From Pedobacter sp. Leaf41 (GTDB lineage Bacteria; Bacteroidota; Bacteroidia; Sphingobacteriales; Sphingobacteriaceae): a stretch of DNA of 64,000 bases. Where the stretch lies: the NCBI RefSeq assembly GCF_001422545.1, contig NZ_LMLE01000001.1, positions 596,830 through 660,829 on the forward strand, given 5' to 3'. Under the pieces are notes generated by a model. That model ran no database searches and had not been told where the DNA came from. It was given only the letters and a program-made list of their open reading frames with translations. This document shows, one piece after another, positions 1 through 8,569 of this stretch (positions within the stretch are counted from its first letter, which is position 1; each line of letters begins with the position of its first letter). The position numbers and the translations under genes were made by a program.

Positions 1-782
1 GCATCAGGGCTGAATTCAGAAGCCAATTTTAAGGACTTAATTTGATCGGCTTTATTTACCGTGTTGCCTGCAGAAATAAAATTAATGGCGGCAAACATGT
101 ATCTATACCATGCCCGGTCCATTTTTTCTTCTCGCGACAGCTCGTTTTGTGTAGAGTGAGTACTTATATATTGGTTTAGATTATCGTAAATCAAATCTTG
201 TAATTTAACCGCCAGAGGCTTCAGCTGATCACTCTTATTCATTATACCCGAAATCATCAAACCGTATCTTGCTTTCCTTTGATTGTAAAAGTCAGAATCT
301 TCATTTAGGTAGGATAGATATTCGTTACCTATTTTTTGTAGTTCGATGGCATTGTCTTTATTTTTCATGGCTTCAACCCATTTCCAAATAGGATAGATAT
401 TTTCCTTGATCTGCTTATTTACACTTTTTTTTGTTTTGTCGAGAATGATGTAAGCATTAGATTGCTGTTCAGCAAACTTACGTCGGGCAGAATCTAAAGT
501 AATGTTGGATTTTTTAAGGTGAGCAAGAAATTCGGGATCTTTCAATAACTCTTCTCTTGATCCGAGCATAAAACTTTGAGCAAAACTGTTGTGCAACAAA
601 TCATCCGTTGCATTTGATTCAAGCATTGCCAAATTGGTTAGAAAGTAAATCGCTGAATCAGGATTTGTTTTTTTTGTGCGTTGGAAACCATTAAAATAGT
701 TAGCATATTGGCTAGGGCTATTCTGTGCAAATACACCGTAGGTTATGCACACAAGGAAAGATAATAGGGTTAATTTTTTCAT
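1..782 (-). CDS. Exported TlpA/thioredoxin-family-like protein, N-terminal part (cut by window edge)
   Basis: An open frame starts at the ATG complementary to 780-782 and runs off the left edge without a stop, giving about 260 residues. It opens with a classic signal peptide (MKKLTLLSFLVC...YGVFA, cleavage near Ala-Gln). The rest is a helical, lysine-rich region without cysteines in the part seen. Exported Bacteroidota proteins with this kind of N-terminal half often carry a C-terminal TlpA/AhpC-type thioredoxin domain, which would lie outside the window. That assignment is inferred; the sequence itself supports only a secreted or periplasmic protein. A terminator-like hairpin at 819-844 separates it from the GMC pair upstream, so it probably has its own transcript. 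Confidence 0.6.
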   Translation of the reverse strand, partial: MKKLTLLSFLVCITYGVFAQNSPSQYANYFNGFQRTKKTNPDSAIYFLTNLAMLESNATDDLLHNSFAQSFMLGSREELLKDPEFLAHLKKSNITLDSARRKFAEQQSNAYIILDKTKKSVNKQIKENIYPIWKWVEAMKNKDNAIELQKIGNEYLSYLNEDSDFYNQRKARYGLMISGIMNKSDQLKPLAVKLQDLIYDNLNQYISTHSTQNELSREEKMDRAWYRYMFAAINFISAGNTVNKADQIKSLKLASEFSPD

Positions 783-815
783 TTTTTTGATTGCGGTTAT
801 TTAGCGTATTAAATT

Positions 816-846
816 AAAGAAGCCAGAATTGGGTTTCTGGCTTCAC
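816..846 (-). terminator. Rho-independent-like terminator after the GMC/subunit 3 pair
   Basis: A perfect 9-bp inverted repeat (GAAGCCAGA at 819-827 and TCTGGCTTC at 836-844) with an 8-nt loop lies just past the stop of the subunit 3 gene. On the minus strand it is followed by a T-rich stretch (TTTAATTTAA). Confidence 0.6.
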
Positions 847-858
847 TGAAGAGGAAAA

Positions 859-1491
859 TTAAACTTTTACATTTTCCATTCCATATTGTTTTAATACATC
901 AGCTGGTACACCAGTCCATTGGTTTGGTGCATTACCTGCATAACCAATATCTTTTACACCGATTTCTGTAGTGTAAAAACCAGAAGCCGTTAAGCTTCTC
1001 ATTCGGTTAAAAAAAGTAACGCCGGCCTGAACTTCGGGCTTTGCTTTTTTGGGATAAGCAATTTCATCGACTATCGAAATTTGCTGATCTGCAGAAGCAT
1101 CTACAAAAGATTTGCTAAATTTATTAAAGCAATAAACGTCCAGCCATTTTAAGCCACCACGCATAGGCACTTTATGTTCGGGGATATCTTTTACAATAAA
1201 TTCAATAAACTCTGGCACTTTGGCATCAGAGGCACTTCCCGAGACATCATCTTTAGGAATTATAATATCTGCTAAAACAGTTATGGTTGCCATTTCATGT
1301 TTAGTGAAATAAGTTTCCGCTTTTAGTTCTTTATCCCGGTCTATTTCCCACTGTTCACGCCCAGCCTCTGCTTTCGTTTCTTGTGGAATAGGCTTGTCGC
1401 CGGTGTTTTCGGGTTGCTTGCAGGCTTCTAATAACACTGCAGTACTTACTGCTGTTAAGCCAATTGCTTTTAGGGAATCACGTCTGTTCAT
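859..1491 (-). CDS. Gluconate 2-dehydrogenase subunit 3-like protein
   Basis: This 210-residue protein belongs to the gluconate 2-dehydrogenase subunit 3 family (PF13618 type), small partners of periplasmic GMC-type dehydrogenases. The N-terminus combines a twin-arginine-like start (Arg3-Arg4, NRRDSLK) with a hydrophobic stretch and a lipobox-like LLEAC (Cys24), so Tat-dependent export and lipid anchoring are both plausible. The block beginning near residue 63 (FTKHEMATITVLADIIIP) is typical of the family. It lies 11 bases downstream of the GMC oxidoreductase gene on the same strand, and the two almost certainly form one transcription unit and one enzyme. The substrate (sugar, polyol or other alcohol) cannot be read from the sequence. 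Confidence 0.85.
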   Translation of the reverse strand: MNRRDSLKAIGLTAVSTAVLLEACKQPENTGDKPIPQETKAEAGREQWEIDRDKELKAETYFTKHEMATITVLADIIIPKDDVSGSASDAKVPEFIEFIVKDIPEHKVPMRGGLKWLDVYCFNKFSKSFVDASADQQISIVDEIAYPKKAKPEVQAGVTFFNRMRSLTASGFYTTEIGVKDIGYAGNAPNQWTGVPADVLKQYGMENVKV

Positions 1492-1502
1492 GTTGTAATT
1501 CT

Positions 1503-3239
1503 TTAAATGTTTTGTTTTTTCTTTTGCGCTAAAATGTACTCTGCCGTACGCATGGAGAGCGCAAGGATAGTCCAGGTTGCGTTTTTATCACCTTGTTGTA
1601 CAAATGGACCGGCATCAACAACAAAAAGATTCTTGCAATCGTGTGCCTGGCAATATTTGTTCAGTGCAGATTTTTTCGGGTCATCGCCCATGCGGATAGT
1701 ACCCACTTCGTGAATGATTTTTCCAGGAGGTAACAAACCATAATTGGTTTCTGGCCCCTGAATTTCTGACGTAACCACTCCACCCATTTCTTTCATCATG
1801 TGTAAGAAAGTATCTTGCATGTGTTTAGCTTGTAAAATTTCTTCTTTGGCCCATTTGTAGTGAAACCTGAGAACAGGAATTCCAAATTTATCGACAGCAT
1901 TGGGATCAATTTCGCAATAGTTATCTTCCCTGGCTATGGCGGTTCCTCGGCCTGCCATACCAACGGTGGTTCCATAAAAGCGACGGTAATCATCTTTTAA
2001 TGATTTTCCGTAGCCGCCGGCATCTTTCATTTTTCCATCTCTACCTGGAACCATGCCATTCATTTGCGTTACGCCGCCACCGAAACCGTAAGCTGGCATA
2101 CCCATACCGCCCCAATACTCGATATGGTATCCCCGAGGAAAATTGAGTTTTTTATTATCCAGCCACCATGGTGAATAGATATGCACACTTCCTAAACCAT
2201 CCTCATTATAACGTTTTCTATCCATTAACTGCGGAAGGAAACCTGAAACGCTTACGCCGGTAGAATCGTGAAGGTATTTACCTACAATTCCACTGCTATT
2301 TGCCAAGCCATTAGGATGTGACGGAGATTTCGAATTCAATAAAATACGGGCAGATTCGCAAGCACTGGCACCGAGAATGACCATTTTTCCATTTACCTGA
2401 TACTCTTGTAAATCTTTTCTGTTTACATAAGAAACACCTTTGGCCGATCCATCTTTATCAGTGATTACTTCGCGAACCATCGCATCGGTAATTACAGTGA
2501 GGTTCCCTGTTTTTACAGCCGGAATAACCAAGCAAGAAGATGAAGAGAAATCGCCATAAACCTTACAACTTCGGCCACACTGGCCACAATAAAAACATGG
2601 AGCTCTATCGCTGTTGTTCGGTAATGGTTCTGTTAATACCGATCCACGGCCAGCAATCACTTTAACCCCTGCTTTATCAGCTCCTTTTTTGATAAACAAT
2701 TCCGTTAACCTTGGTTTTGGGGGTTTCATAAAGATACCATCAGGCTCGTTTGGTAGCCCTTCTTTTGTACCGTAAATGCCAATCAAACGATCAACTTTAT
2801 CGTAAAATGGTTTAACATCGTCGTAGGTAATTGGCCAATCATCTGTTAAACCATCTTTTGCCTGAAAATCCAGAGGACCCATTCTGAGCGATATTCTTCC
2901 CCAGTGATTCGTTCTGCCGCCAAGCATTCGAGATCTGAACCATTCAAATTCCGTTTTATCTTTGGTAGTGTAGGGTTCTCCTTCCAATTCCCAGCCACCA
3001 TATGAAGCATCAAAATCGCCAAACGGACGGACCGTACTTGCTCCTCTTCGTGGAGATTCCCAAGGCCACTTAAGTTGATGGGCATCTATTCTTGGATCGA
3101 AATATTGCCCTGCCTCAAGCATTAAAACTTTTTGTCCGGCATTGGCTAAAACGTATGCCGCCATCCCACCACCAGCTCCAGATCCTACAATAATAGCATC
3201 ATACACCGTTGGCGATTTTTTTATTTGAAATTCACTCAT
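1503..3239 (-). CDS. GMC family FAD-dependent oxidoreductase
   Basis: This 578-residue glucose-methanol-choline oxidoreductase has an N-terminal dinucleotide-binding loop GSGAGGG (residues 19-25) followed by an acidic strand end (LEAG). A cysteine-rich segment has Cys215, Cys218, Cys221, Cys225 and Cys236. The C-terminal catalytic block contains His510 (HEVGT) and Asn553 (KNATW), the usual His/Asn pair of GMC enzymes. No signal peptide is visible; export may occur together with the Tat-signal-bearing subunit 3 encoded next. It probably oxidises an alcohol or sugar and passes electrons to a quinone or cytochrome, as known for gluconate and sorbitol dehydrogenases. The substrate is unknown. The region to 3519 separates it from the divergent methyltransferase gene. 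Confidence 0.9.
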   Translation of the reverse strand: MSEFQIKKSPTVYDAIIVGSGAGGGMAAYVLANAGQKVLMLEAGQYFDPRIDAHQLKWPWESPRRGASTVRPFGDFDASYGGWELEGEPYTTKDKTEFEWFRSRMLGGRTNHWGRISLRMGPLDFQAKDGLTDDWPITYDDVKPFYDKVDRLIGIYGTKEGLPNEPDGIFMKPPKPRLTELFIKKGADKAGVKVIAGRGSVLTEPLPNNSDRAPCFYCGQCGRSCKVYGDFSSSSCLVIPAVKTGNLTVITDAMVREVITDKDGSAKGVSYVNRKDLQEYQVNGKMVILGASACESARILLNSKSPSHPNGLANSSGIVGKYLHDSTGVSVSGFLPQLMDRKRYNEDGLGSVHIYSPWWLDNKKLNFPRGYHIEYWGGMGMPAYGFGGGVTQMNGMVPGRDGKMKDAGGYGKSLKDDYRRFYGTTVGMAGRGTAIAREDNYCEIDPNAVDKFGIPVLRFHYKWAKEEILQAKHMQDTFLHMMKEMGGVVTSEIQGPETNYGLLPPGKIIHEVGTIRMGDDPKKSALNKYCQAHDCKNLFVVDAGPFVQQGDKNATWTILALSMRTAEYILAQKKKQNI

Positions 3240-3494
3240 TTGTTTTGGTTAGAATTAAATGATATCCTAATCTAAAGCTAATTTCTAGGAAATAAAACTA
3301 ATTATTGAATTTAGATGATTTGTGTGTAAACTTCATTTTAGTATGAAGTAAATCGTATTAGGAAAATATTTTGCTTCATTTGATTGGAGACGGATATTTG
3401 ATATCATACTTAATCACATAACGAAGTATTAAGCTAAAATAGTCGCTTCATTGTTACATTATTTACACCTCTCTATTCTCCAAATAAAATGAAT

Positions 3495-3502
3495 TACCTT
3501 TG
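3495..3502 (+). promoter_or_regulatory. Bacteroidota -7 promoter element for the methyltransferase gene
   Basis: TACCTTTG matches the Bacteroidota -7 consensus TAnnTTTG and ends 17 bases before the ATG at 3520. No clear TTTG -33 element lies at the usual distance. Confidence 0.45.
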
Positions 3503-3519
3503 TGGTTTAATAATTATAG

Positions 3520-4707
3520 ATGGTATTTTCAGAACAGATTGAACAATTTACTTCCGCTTTAAATTTAAGCTTATCTTCTAAAAACTTTGTGAAAGTTTCC
3601 CTAGGTAATTACAAAGGAAATGAAGAAGCGCTAAAGCAAATTCTGGTTCGCCCGGTTTTGATTAAACGAGAAAGTAAATTGGCTTTCACATTTCGGTACA
3701 AAACCCGTGATGTGGTGAAGAATCTCAATTTGAATGAGGGTATTAATTTAATTTCTGAATACCTGACAACCGGTTTTAAAATCGGAACGCTTTTTACCAC
3801 CGAGAGAGACTTAATTCTTGAAGAGTTGAATAATGGTAAAATTGTTCTGAGAGAAACGAAACCTTCAACTAAAGAAGTTCCAACAGAGAATCATGATAAA
3901 GAGAAATCGAGATTGATAAAACCAGAGTCAAAACCTTATTTAACAGAACTAAAGATTACTGATATTGATGGAAAGGTTTTTAAAAATGCACAGGACAAGT
4001 TCCGTCAGATTAACCATTACGTTGAAACTTTAAGTTCGTTAATTAAGGAATTACCTGAGGGAACCATTAAAAAAGTTGCTGATATGGGCTCGGGTAAAGG
4101 TTATTTAACTTTTGCCTTGTATGATTATTTACATTCAGTTTTAAAATTAAATTCTGAAGTTGTAGGAGTAGAGTATCGCCAGGATATGGTTGATTTGTGT
4201 AATTCAGTTGCCAAGAAATCTGCTTTCGATCAGCTTAATTTTGTTCAGGGAACCATTGAAGATTACAACGCCGAAGATGTGAATTTGCTCATTGCACTCC
4301 ATGCTTGTGATACAGCTACTGATGATGCGATATATAAAGGCATTAAAGCCAACGCTGAATTAATTGTTGTTGCACCATGTTGCCATAAACAAATCAGAAG
4401 AGAAATTGAGCAAAACAAAGTGAAAAACGATGTTTCATTTTTAACGAAGTACGGCATCTTCTTAGAACGTCAGGCTGAAATGGTGACCGATGGTATTCGT
4501 GCTTTGATTTTGGAATACTTCGGTTATAAAACGAAAGTTTTCGAATTTATTTCTGATGCGCATACGCCAAAGAATGTACTGGTTGTTGGGATTAAGAGTA
4601 AGGATAAAGGAGGAAAGAATAAAGAAGAAATCATCGAGAAAATTAGAGCAAGTAAAGCTTACTTTGGAATTGGTTATCATCATTTGGAGCGACTTTTACA
4701 GCTATAA
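3520..4707 (+). CDS. SAM-dependent methyltransferase (Methyltransf_32-like)
   Basis: This 395-residue cytosolic protein has a methyltransferase domain in its C-terminal half. SAM-binding motif I is VADMGSGKGYLTF (about residues 186-198), followed by GVEYR at 216-220. Further on come HACDTATD (261-268) and the block APCCHKQ (Cys287-Cys288-His289), a layout seen in the PF13679 group that also includes eukaryotic METTL25/RRNAD-like proteins. The N-terminal 140 residues are a separate region without a domain I recognise. The substrate is unknown; RNA or protein is possible. It is transcribed alone, with a -7 element at 3495 and repeats downstream. Confidence 0.8.
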   Translation: MVFSEQIEQFTSALNLSLSSKNFVKVSLGNYKGNEEALKQILVRPVLIKRESKLAFTFRYKTRDVVKNLNLNEGINLISEYLTTGFKIGTLFTTERDLILEELNNGKIVLRETKPSTKEVPTENHDKEKSRLIKPESKPYLTELKITDIDGKVFKNAQDKFRQINHYVETLSSLIKELPEGTIKKVADMGSGKGYLTFALYDYLHSVLKLNSEVVGVEYRQDMVDLCNSVAKKSAFDQLNFVQGTIEDYNAEDVNLLIALHACDTATDDAIYKGIKANAELIVVAPCCHKQIRREIEQNKVKNDVSFLTKYGIFLERQAEMVTDGIRALILEYFGYKTKVFEFISDAHTPKNVLVVGIKSKDKGGKNKEEIIEKIRASKAYFGIGYHHLERLLQL

Positions 4708-4722
4708 GATTTTTTCCTACTT

Positions 4723-4806
4723 CGTCATTGCGAGGGAGGAAGCAATCTTAATGCATTCGCTATTAAAACCCATACTATCAAGATTGCTTCGTGCCTCGCA
4801 ATGACG
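4723..4806. repeat. Palindromic intergenic repeat, CGTCATTGC family, copy 1
   Basis: This is an 84-bp nested palindrome. The outer arms are a perfect 13-bp pair (CGTCATTGCGAGG at 4723-4735, CCTCGCAATGACG at 4794-4806). The inner arms are a perfect 10-bp pair (AAGCAATCTT at 4740-4749, AAGATTGCTT at 4780-4789). The right end continues into GACGACCGTT, which recurs at the right end of copies 2 and 3 (near 8433 and 16459). There is no coding capacity of its own, and it may fold at the 3' end of the methyltransferase mRNA. Confidence 0.75.
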
Positions 4807-4853
4807 ACCGTTTTAACGAACTTTTTATTCAAGAGCTTGTTCAGAAAAAAATG

Positions 4854-4919
4854 ACCATATAAGAAATGTGAGAAAATATAAGCCGAGCACTTAAATGGAA
4901 CTTAAATATCTTATATGGT
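4854..4919. repeat. Palindromic repeat, ACCATATAAG family, copy 1
   Basis: Perfect 10-bp arms ACCATATAAG (4854-4863) and CTTATATGGT (4910-4919) enclose a 46-nt centre with another ATATAAG. The left 29 bases match copy 2 at 8106-8134 at 26 positions. The centre differs between copies. Confidence 0.75.
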
Positions 4920-4939
4920 TAGATGGCGATGTTATTAAA

Positions 4940-5302
4940 TTATCTCAAATGCAATAGAATCATGGCTACCAATGCTGGAATAGATTGTACATAAAGAATT
5001 TTCTTACTCGCTGTTGTGGCGCCATAAATGCCCGCAATGATTACACAGGTTAAGAAAAATATCGCTACATATAATTTCCAGTGATGATCGGTAATGCAGA
5101 GCGACCAGATTAAACCGGCAGCCAAAAAACCATTATATAAGCCTTGGTTTGCGGCCAGGGTTTTTGTTTTTGGGAATAATTCTTCAGGGATGCTTTTGAA
5201 AACTTTTGGGGCTTTGGTTGTCCAGGCGAACATTTCCAGCCATAGAATGTAAATGTGAATGGCGGCCACCAGGCCAATGATGATTTGTGCTGCTAATTGC
5301 AT
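4940..5302 (-). CDS. DUF1304 family integral membrane protein
   Basis: This 120-residue membrane protein has about four hydrophobic helices and starts MQLAAQIIIGLVAAIHIYIL. The family hallmark near the first helix, HIYILWLEMFAW followed by a Thr-Lys-rich turn, is clear. The reading frame stays open upstream to 5437, but that extension is charged, unlike the family, and crosses a lysine/arginine-rich stretch. The Met at 5302 puts the protein at normal family length and is the better start. The function is unknown for the whole family. It is convergent with the methyltransferase gene and separated from it by two repeat elements. Confidence 0.8.
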   Translation of the reverse strand: MQLAAQIIIGLVAAIHIYILWLEMFAWTTKAPKVFKSIPEELFPKTKTLAANQGLYNGFLAAGLIWSLCITDHHWKLYVAIFFLTCVIIAGIYGATTASKKILYVQSIPALVAMILLHLR

Positions 5303-6024
5303 GATAATTTGATTTGGTAATTGAAGGTACAATAAATTCTGTCTTGGCCAGACAGGCTTTTTTCTTTTTCTTGATAATAAGAAACAAAAACCGAGCTTTT
5401 CTGCGAGCTCATGAATACCGTTAAAAAAAATAGACACTAATGAATAATCAACGCTTTTGAAGCTTTGTAGTAAATTCTCGATAAATCTAAAGGCGTAATC
5501 CTAAGCCGTGTGGAGGTTTGTTGTAGTTGAAAATTTGTATAACACTCGTAGGATTTCTTGTTTCAGTGGTTCATGGATGAAACTGCAATAGAGATTTATT
5601 GGTATTTACTTTAAAATCTTCTGATGCCAATCCTCGCTACTTTGAAAGTTAGTGAGCCGGCTTGTAATGTTTTCTGCCAACTTTAGTTTGTGTTTTTAAC
5701 CAAACTTTCATATCAGTTGAAAGTTAATTATCAAACCATAATACTCCCCTCGTTATTTTCAAGGAGGGGGCGGGGATGGTTATTACGTCCCCAAAAGCTA
5801 AAAACTGCGTTCATAAACCCGATGGCAGCGAACACGGAGTGCAACGAAGTAAAGCGGACAGCGGGGCAGGAGCTTTCGAAGAACTACTACTGTTCGTTTT
5901 CAAACTATTTAAATTGTCTTTAACTTTAGTCTTTCAGCTTTACACTTCTAGCTTACTTCTGTCATGCTGTCAGTAATAAAAGGCATCTTTTTTTACATTT
6001 TATCAGTCTTTTAGCGATAATTTC
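5303..6024. other. Long intergenic region between the DUF1304 gene and dnaK
   Basis: About 720 bases contain no convincing gene. A short hairpin-like stretch at about 5749-5769 (CCCCTC...GAGGGG) starts a locally GC-richer block that runs to about 5880. The short open frames across that block have no start context or family resemblance. It may be the remains of an inserted repeat or degenerate sequence. Confidence 0.4.
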
Positions 6025-6043
6025 TGCCAAAACCCAATTGGCA
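6025..6043. promoter_or_regulatory. Inverted repeat overlapping the dnaK promoter
   Basis: TGCCAA (6025-6030) and TTGGCA (6038-6043) form a perfect 6-bp inverted repeat with a 7-nt spacer. The right arm is also the -24 part of the sigma-54-like promoter, so a protein bound here would be well placed to control dnaK. This is not a CIRCE element (no TTAGCACTC). Confidence 0.5.
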
Positions 6044-6054
6044 CAAGCATTGTT
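6038..6054 (+). promoter_or_regulatory. Sigma-54-like promoter of dnaK
   Basis: TTGGCAC at 6038-6044 and TTGTT at 6050-6054 match the RpoN consensus (YTGGCACGrNNNTTGCW) except at two positions. The GG of the -24 box (6040-6041) and the G of the -12 box (6052) have the required 12-base spacing. Transcription would begin near 6064, leaving a leader of about 40 nt before the ATG at 6104. Activity is inferred; RpoN use for heat-shock genes would need an enhancer-binding activator not seen here. Confidence 0.5.
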
Positions 6055-6103
6055 TAATAGCTGTAGAAATTATAATACTTTAAAAAGAGAAAACAAAAAT
6101 ACA

Positions 6104-8008
6104 ATGGGAAAAATTATTGGAATAGACTTAGGAACAACAAACTCTTGCGTGAGCGTAATGGAGGGCAATGAGCCTGTAGTTATCGCGAACAGTGAGGGTA
6201 AACGTACTACACCGTCTATTGTTGCTTTTGCAGAAAACGGTGAGCGTAAAGTTGGCGAGCCTGCTAAACGTCAGGCTATAACCAACCCAACAAAAACGAT
6301 ATATTCGATTAAACGCTTTATGGGTAACAGCTACGACGAAAGTGCGAAAGAAGCTGGACGTGTACCTTATAAAGTTGTTAAAGGTGATAACAACACACCT
6401 CGTGTAGAAATCGACGACAGAAAATATACTCCACAGGAGATTTCTGCAATGATTCTACAAAAAATGAAAAAAACTGCTGAAGATTTCTTGGGTCAGGAAG
6501 TTACTGAAGCAGTTATTACTGTGCCAGCTTACTTTAATGATGCACAACGCCAGGCTACGAAAGAAGCAGGTGAAATTGCAGGTTTAACTGTAAAACGTAT
6601 CATTAATGAGCCAACTGCAGCTGCTTTAGCTTATGGTTTAGATAAAGCACACAAAGACATGAAAATTGTTGTGTTCGATTGCGGTGGTGGTACACATGAC
6701 GTTTCAGTTTTAGAATTAGGTGATGGCGTTTTCGAAGTAAAATCTACTGATGGTGATACACACTTAGGTGGTGATGACTTTGACCACATTATTATCGATT
6801 GGTTAACTGAAGAGTTTAAATCAGAAAACAGCATGGACCTTGCGAAAGATCCAATGGCATTACAACGTTTAAAAGAAGCTGCTGAGAAAGCTAAAATTGA
6901 ATTATCAAGCACAACTTCTACTGAAATTAACTTGCCATATATTACTGCTGATGCTAGCGGCCCTAAACACTTAGTACGTACATTATCTCGTGCTAAATTT
7001 GAGCAATTAGCTGATAGCTTAATCAAGCGTACTATCGAGCCTTGTAAATCTGCATTGAAAAATGCTGGTTTAAGCACAAGCGATATCGATGAAATTATTT
7101 TAGTAGGTGGTTCAACTCGTATCCCTGCAATTCAGGATGCTGTTAAAGCTTTCTTCGGCAAAGAGCCAAGTAAAGGCGTTAACCCTGATGAGGTTGTAGC
7201 AATTGGTGCTGCTATTCAAGGTGGTGTGTTAACTGGTGATGTGAAAGATGTATTGTTATTAGACGTTACACCTTTATCATTAGGCATCGAAACTATGGGT
7301 GGTGTAATGACTAAATTAATCGAGTCGAACACAACTATCCCAACTAAAAAATCGGAAACTTTCTCAACTGCAGCTGATAACCAGCCTTCAGTAGAAATCC
7401 ACATTTTACAAGGTGAGCGCCCAATGGCTGGACAAAACCGTACAATTGGTCGTTTCATTTTAGATGGTATTCCACCAGCACCTCGTGGTGTGCCTCAAGT
7501 AGAAGTATCTTTTGATATCGATGCGAACGGTATTTTACACGTAAGTGCTAAAGATAAAGCTACTGGTAAAGAGCAAAAAATCCGTATCGAAGCATCTTCA
7601 GGTTTAACTGATGCTGAGATCAAAAAAATGAAAGAAGAAGCTGAAGCTAATGCAGCAGATGATGCTAAGCAAAAAGAAGAAGCTGATAAAATCAATGGTG
7701 CTGATGCTTTAATCTTCTCTACTGAGAAACAATTGAAAGAGTTTGGTGATAAATTATCTGCTGATAAAAAAGCGCCAATCGAAGCTGGTTTAGAGAAATT
7801 AAAAGCAGCACACTTATCTCGTAACTTCGCCGATATCGATGCAGCTTCTGCTGAATTGCAAGCAGCATGGAACGTAGCTTCTGAGGAAATGTACAAAGAT
7901 GGCGGTCAGCCTCAAGGTGGTGAGCAACCACAAGCTGATGGTCAGCCTCAAGGTGGCGGTGATAACGTTACTGATGTTGATTTCGAAGAAGTAAAGGAAG
8001 AGAAATAA
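6104..8008 (+). CDS. dnaK: Molecular chaperone DnaK (Hsp70)
   Basis: This is a full-length 634-residue Hsp70. The start is at [15 protein letters not shown], the canonical N-terminus; an in-frame upstream ATG at 6038 lies inside the promoter and is rejected. The ATPase domain shows the phosphate-1 loop [24 protein letters not shown] and GGSTRIP. The substrate domain includes [11 protein letters not shown] and [22 protein letters not shown]. The C-terminus is a Gly/Gln/Pro-rich tail ending in an acidic [11 protein letters not shown], as is usual. The motif CGGGTHD differs from the common LGGGTFD but keeps the glycines. dnaJ and grpE are not adjacent; it is transcribed alone from the sigma-54-like promoter and ends at a strong terminator. 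Confidence 0.98.
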   Translation: MGKIIGIDLGTTNSCVSVMEGNEPVVIANSEGKRTTPSIVAFAENGERKVGEPAKRQAITNPTKTIYSIKRFMGNSYDESAKEAGRVPYKVVKGDNNTPRVEIDDRKYTPQEISAMILQKMKKTAEDFLGQEVTEAVITVPAYFNDAQRQATKEAGEIAGLTVKRIINEPTAAALAYGLDKAHKDMKIVVFDCGGGTHDVSVLELGDGVFEVKSTDGDTHLGGDDFDHIIIDWLTEEFKSENSMDLAKDPMALQRLKEAAEKAKIELSSTTSTEINLPYITADASGPKHLVRTLSRAKFEQLADSLIKRTIEPCKSALKNAGLSTSDIDEIILVGGSTRIPAIQDAVKAFFGKEPSKGVNPDEVVAIGAAIQGGVLTGDVKDVLLLDVTPLSLGIETMGGVMTKLIESNTTIPTKKSETFSTAADNQPSVEIHILQGERPMAGQNRTIGRFILDGIPPAPRGVPQVEVSFDIDANGILHVSAKDKATGKEQKIRIEASSGLTDAEIKKMKEEAEANAADDAKQKEEADKINGADALIFSTEKQLKEFGDKLSADKKAPIEAGLEKLKAAHLSRNFADIDAASAELQAAWNVASEEMYKDGGQPQGGEQPQADGQPQGGGDNVTDVDFEEVKEEK

Positions 8009-8056
8009 GTCTTTGAGTCTTCAGTCCTGAGTCGAAAGTCTTGGGCGTATAAAATT

Positions 8057-8092
8057 AAAGCGTTTCTGATTAAGTTCAGAAGCGCTTTTTTA
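8057..8092 (+). terminator. Rho-independent terminator of dnaK
   Basis: The arms AAAGCGTTTCTG (8057-8068) and CAGAAGCGCTTT (8077-8088) pair with one mismatch around an 8-nt loop and run straight into a T tract, 48 bases past the dnaK stop. Confidence 0.85.
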
Positions 8093-8105
8093 ATTTTAAA
8101 GATTC

Positions 8106-8172
8106 ACCATATAAGGAATGTAAGGAAATATAAGACTTTGAGCTTATATGTTGCTGGAATGTCTTATATGGT
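8106..8172. repeat. Palindromic repeat, ACCATATAAG family, copy 2
   Basis: This copy has the same 10-bp arms as copy 1 (ACCATATAAG at 8106-8115, CTTATATGGT at 8163-8172) and almost the same length (67 versus 66 bp). It lies directly after the dnaK terminator. The left arm region is nearly identical to copy 1, while the loop has diverged. Confidence 0.75.
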
Positions 8173-8250
8173 TTAAGTGAATTTGAAAATGAACGGTTGG
8201 GTGCTTTTCGGAAGCTGTGATCCTGTCATTCGCTGCAATCTTTATAAACT

Positions 8251-8325
8251 TCTGTCATGCTGAGGCATGAAGCATCCCTGCCTACCGAAGGCAGGTGTTT
8301 CATAAGTGGGAAATGCTTCGTGCCT
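8251..8325. repeat. Intergenic hairpin repeat with AGGCAnGAAGCAT arms
   Basis: AGGCATGAAGCAT near the left end pairs with ATGCTTCGTGCCT near the right end with one mismatch, and a perfect CTGCCT/AGGCAG hairpin sits in the middle. No credible gene is present here; a short open frame covering 8257-8481 follows the repeat sequence only. Confidence 0.55.
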
Positions 8326-8342
8326 ACCATTGAAGTTATTAT

Positions 8343-8442
8343 TTCCTTCTTTGCGAAATCGATTTTTCATCGATTGAAACAATCTCATTTGTTGTATTAT
8401 TTATCAAATGAGATTGCTTCGCACCTCGCAAGGACGACCGTT
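8343..8442. repeat. Palindromic intergenic repeat, CGTCATTGC family, copy 2 (degenerate)
   Basis: Perfect 12-bp inner arms CAATCTCATTTG (8380-8391) and CAAATGAGATTG (8405-8416) are followed by GCTTCGCACCTCGCAAGGACGACCGTT. The latter matches copy 1 (GCTTCGTGCCTCGCAATGACGACCGTT) closely. The left outer arm has decayed. Confidence 0.65.
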
Positions 8443-8569
8443 GTTAGCATAATTAATATTGATTTTTATGGAATAAATTAACCCTCAGCATTGACAGTTT
8501 ATTCAGCGTTGCTGAATTAAAAAGTATTTTCGCTATTGTCGGGTGTACAAAGGATGGTTTGCTTGCAGC

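Noticed and set aside
4940..5437. Longer version of the DUF1304 protein
   Set aside because: The extra 45 residues are charged and unlike the family; the start at 5302 gives the normal length.
5690..5976. Two short plus-strand frames upstream of dnaK
   Set aside because: They lie in a GC-richer repeat-like block, overlap each other in different frames and resemble no protein family.
6038..6103. Earlier in-frame ATG extending DnaK by 22 residues
   Set aside because: The extension lies within the promoter and leader, and the conserved N-terminus begins at 6104.
8257..8481. 74-residue plus-strand frame after dnaK
   Set aside because: It follows palindromic repeat sequence, has no start context, no family likeness and no coding character.
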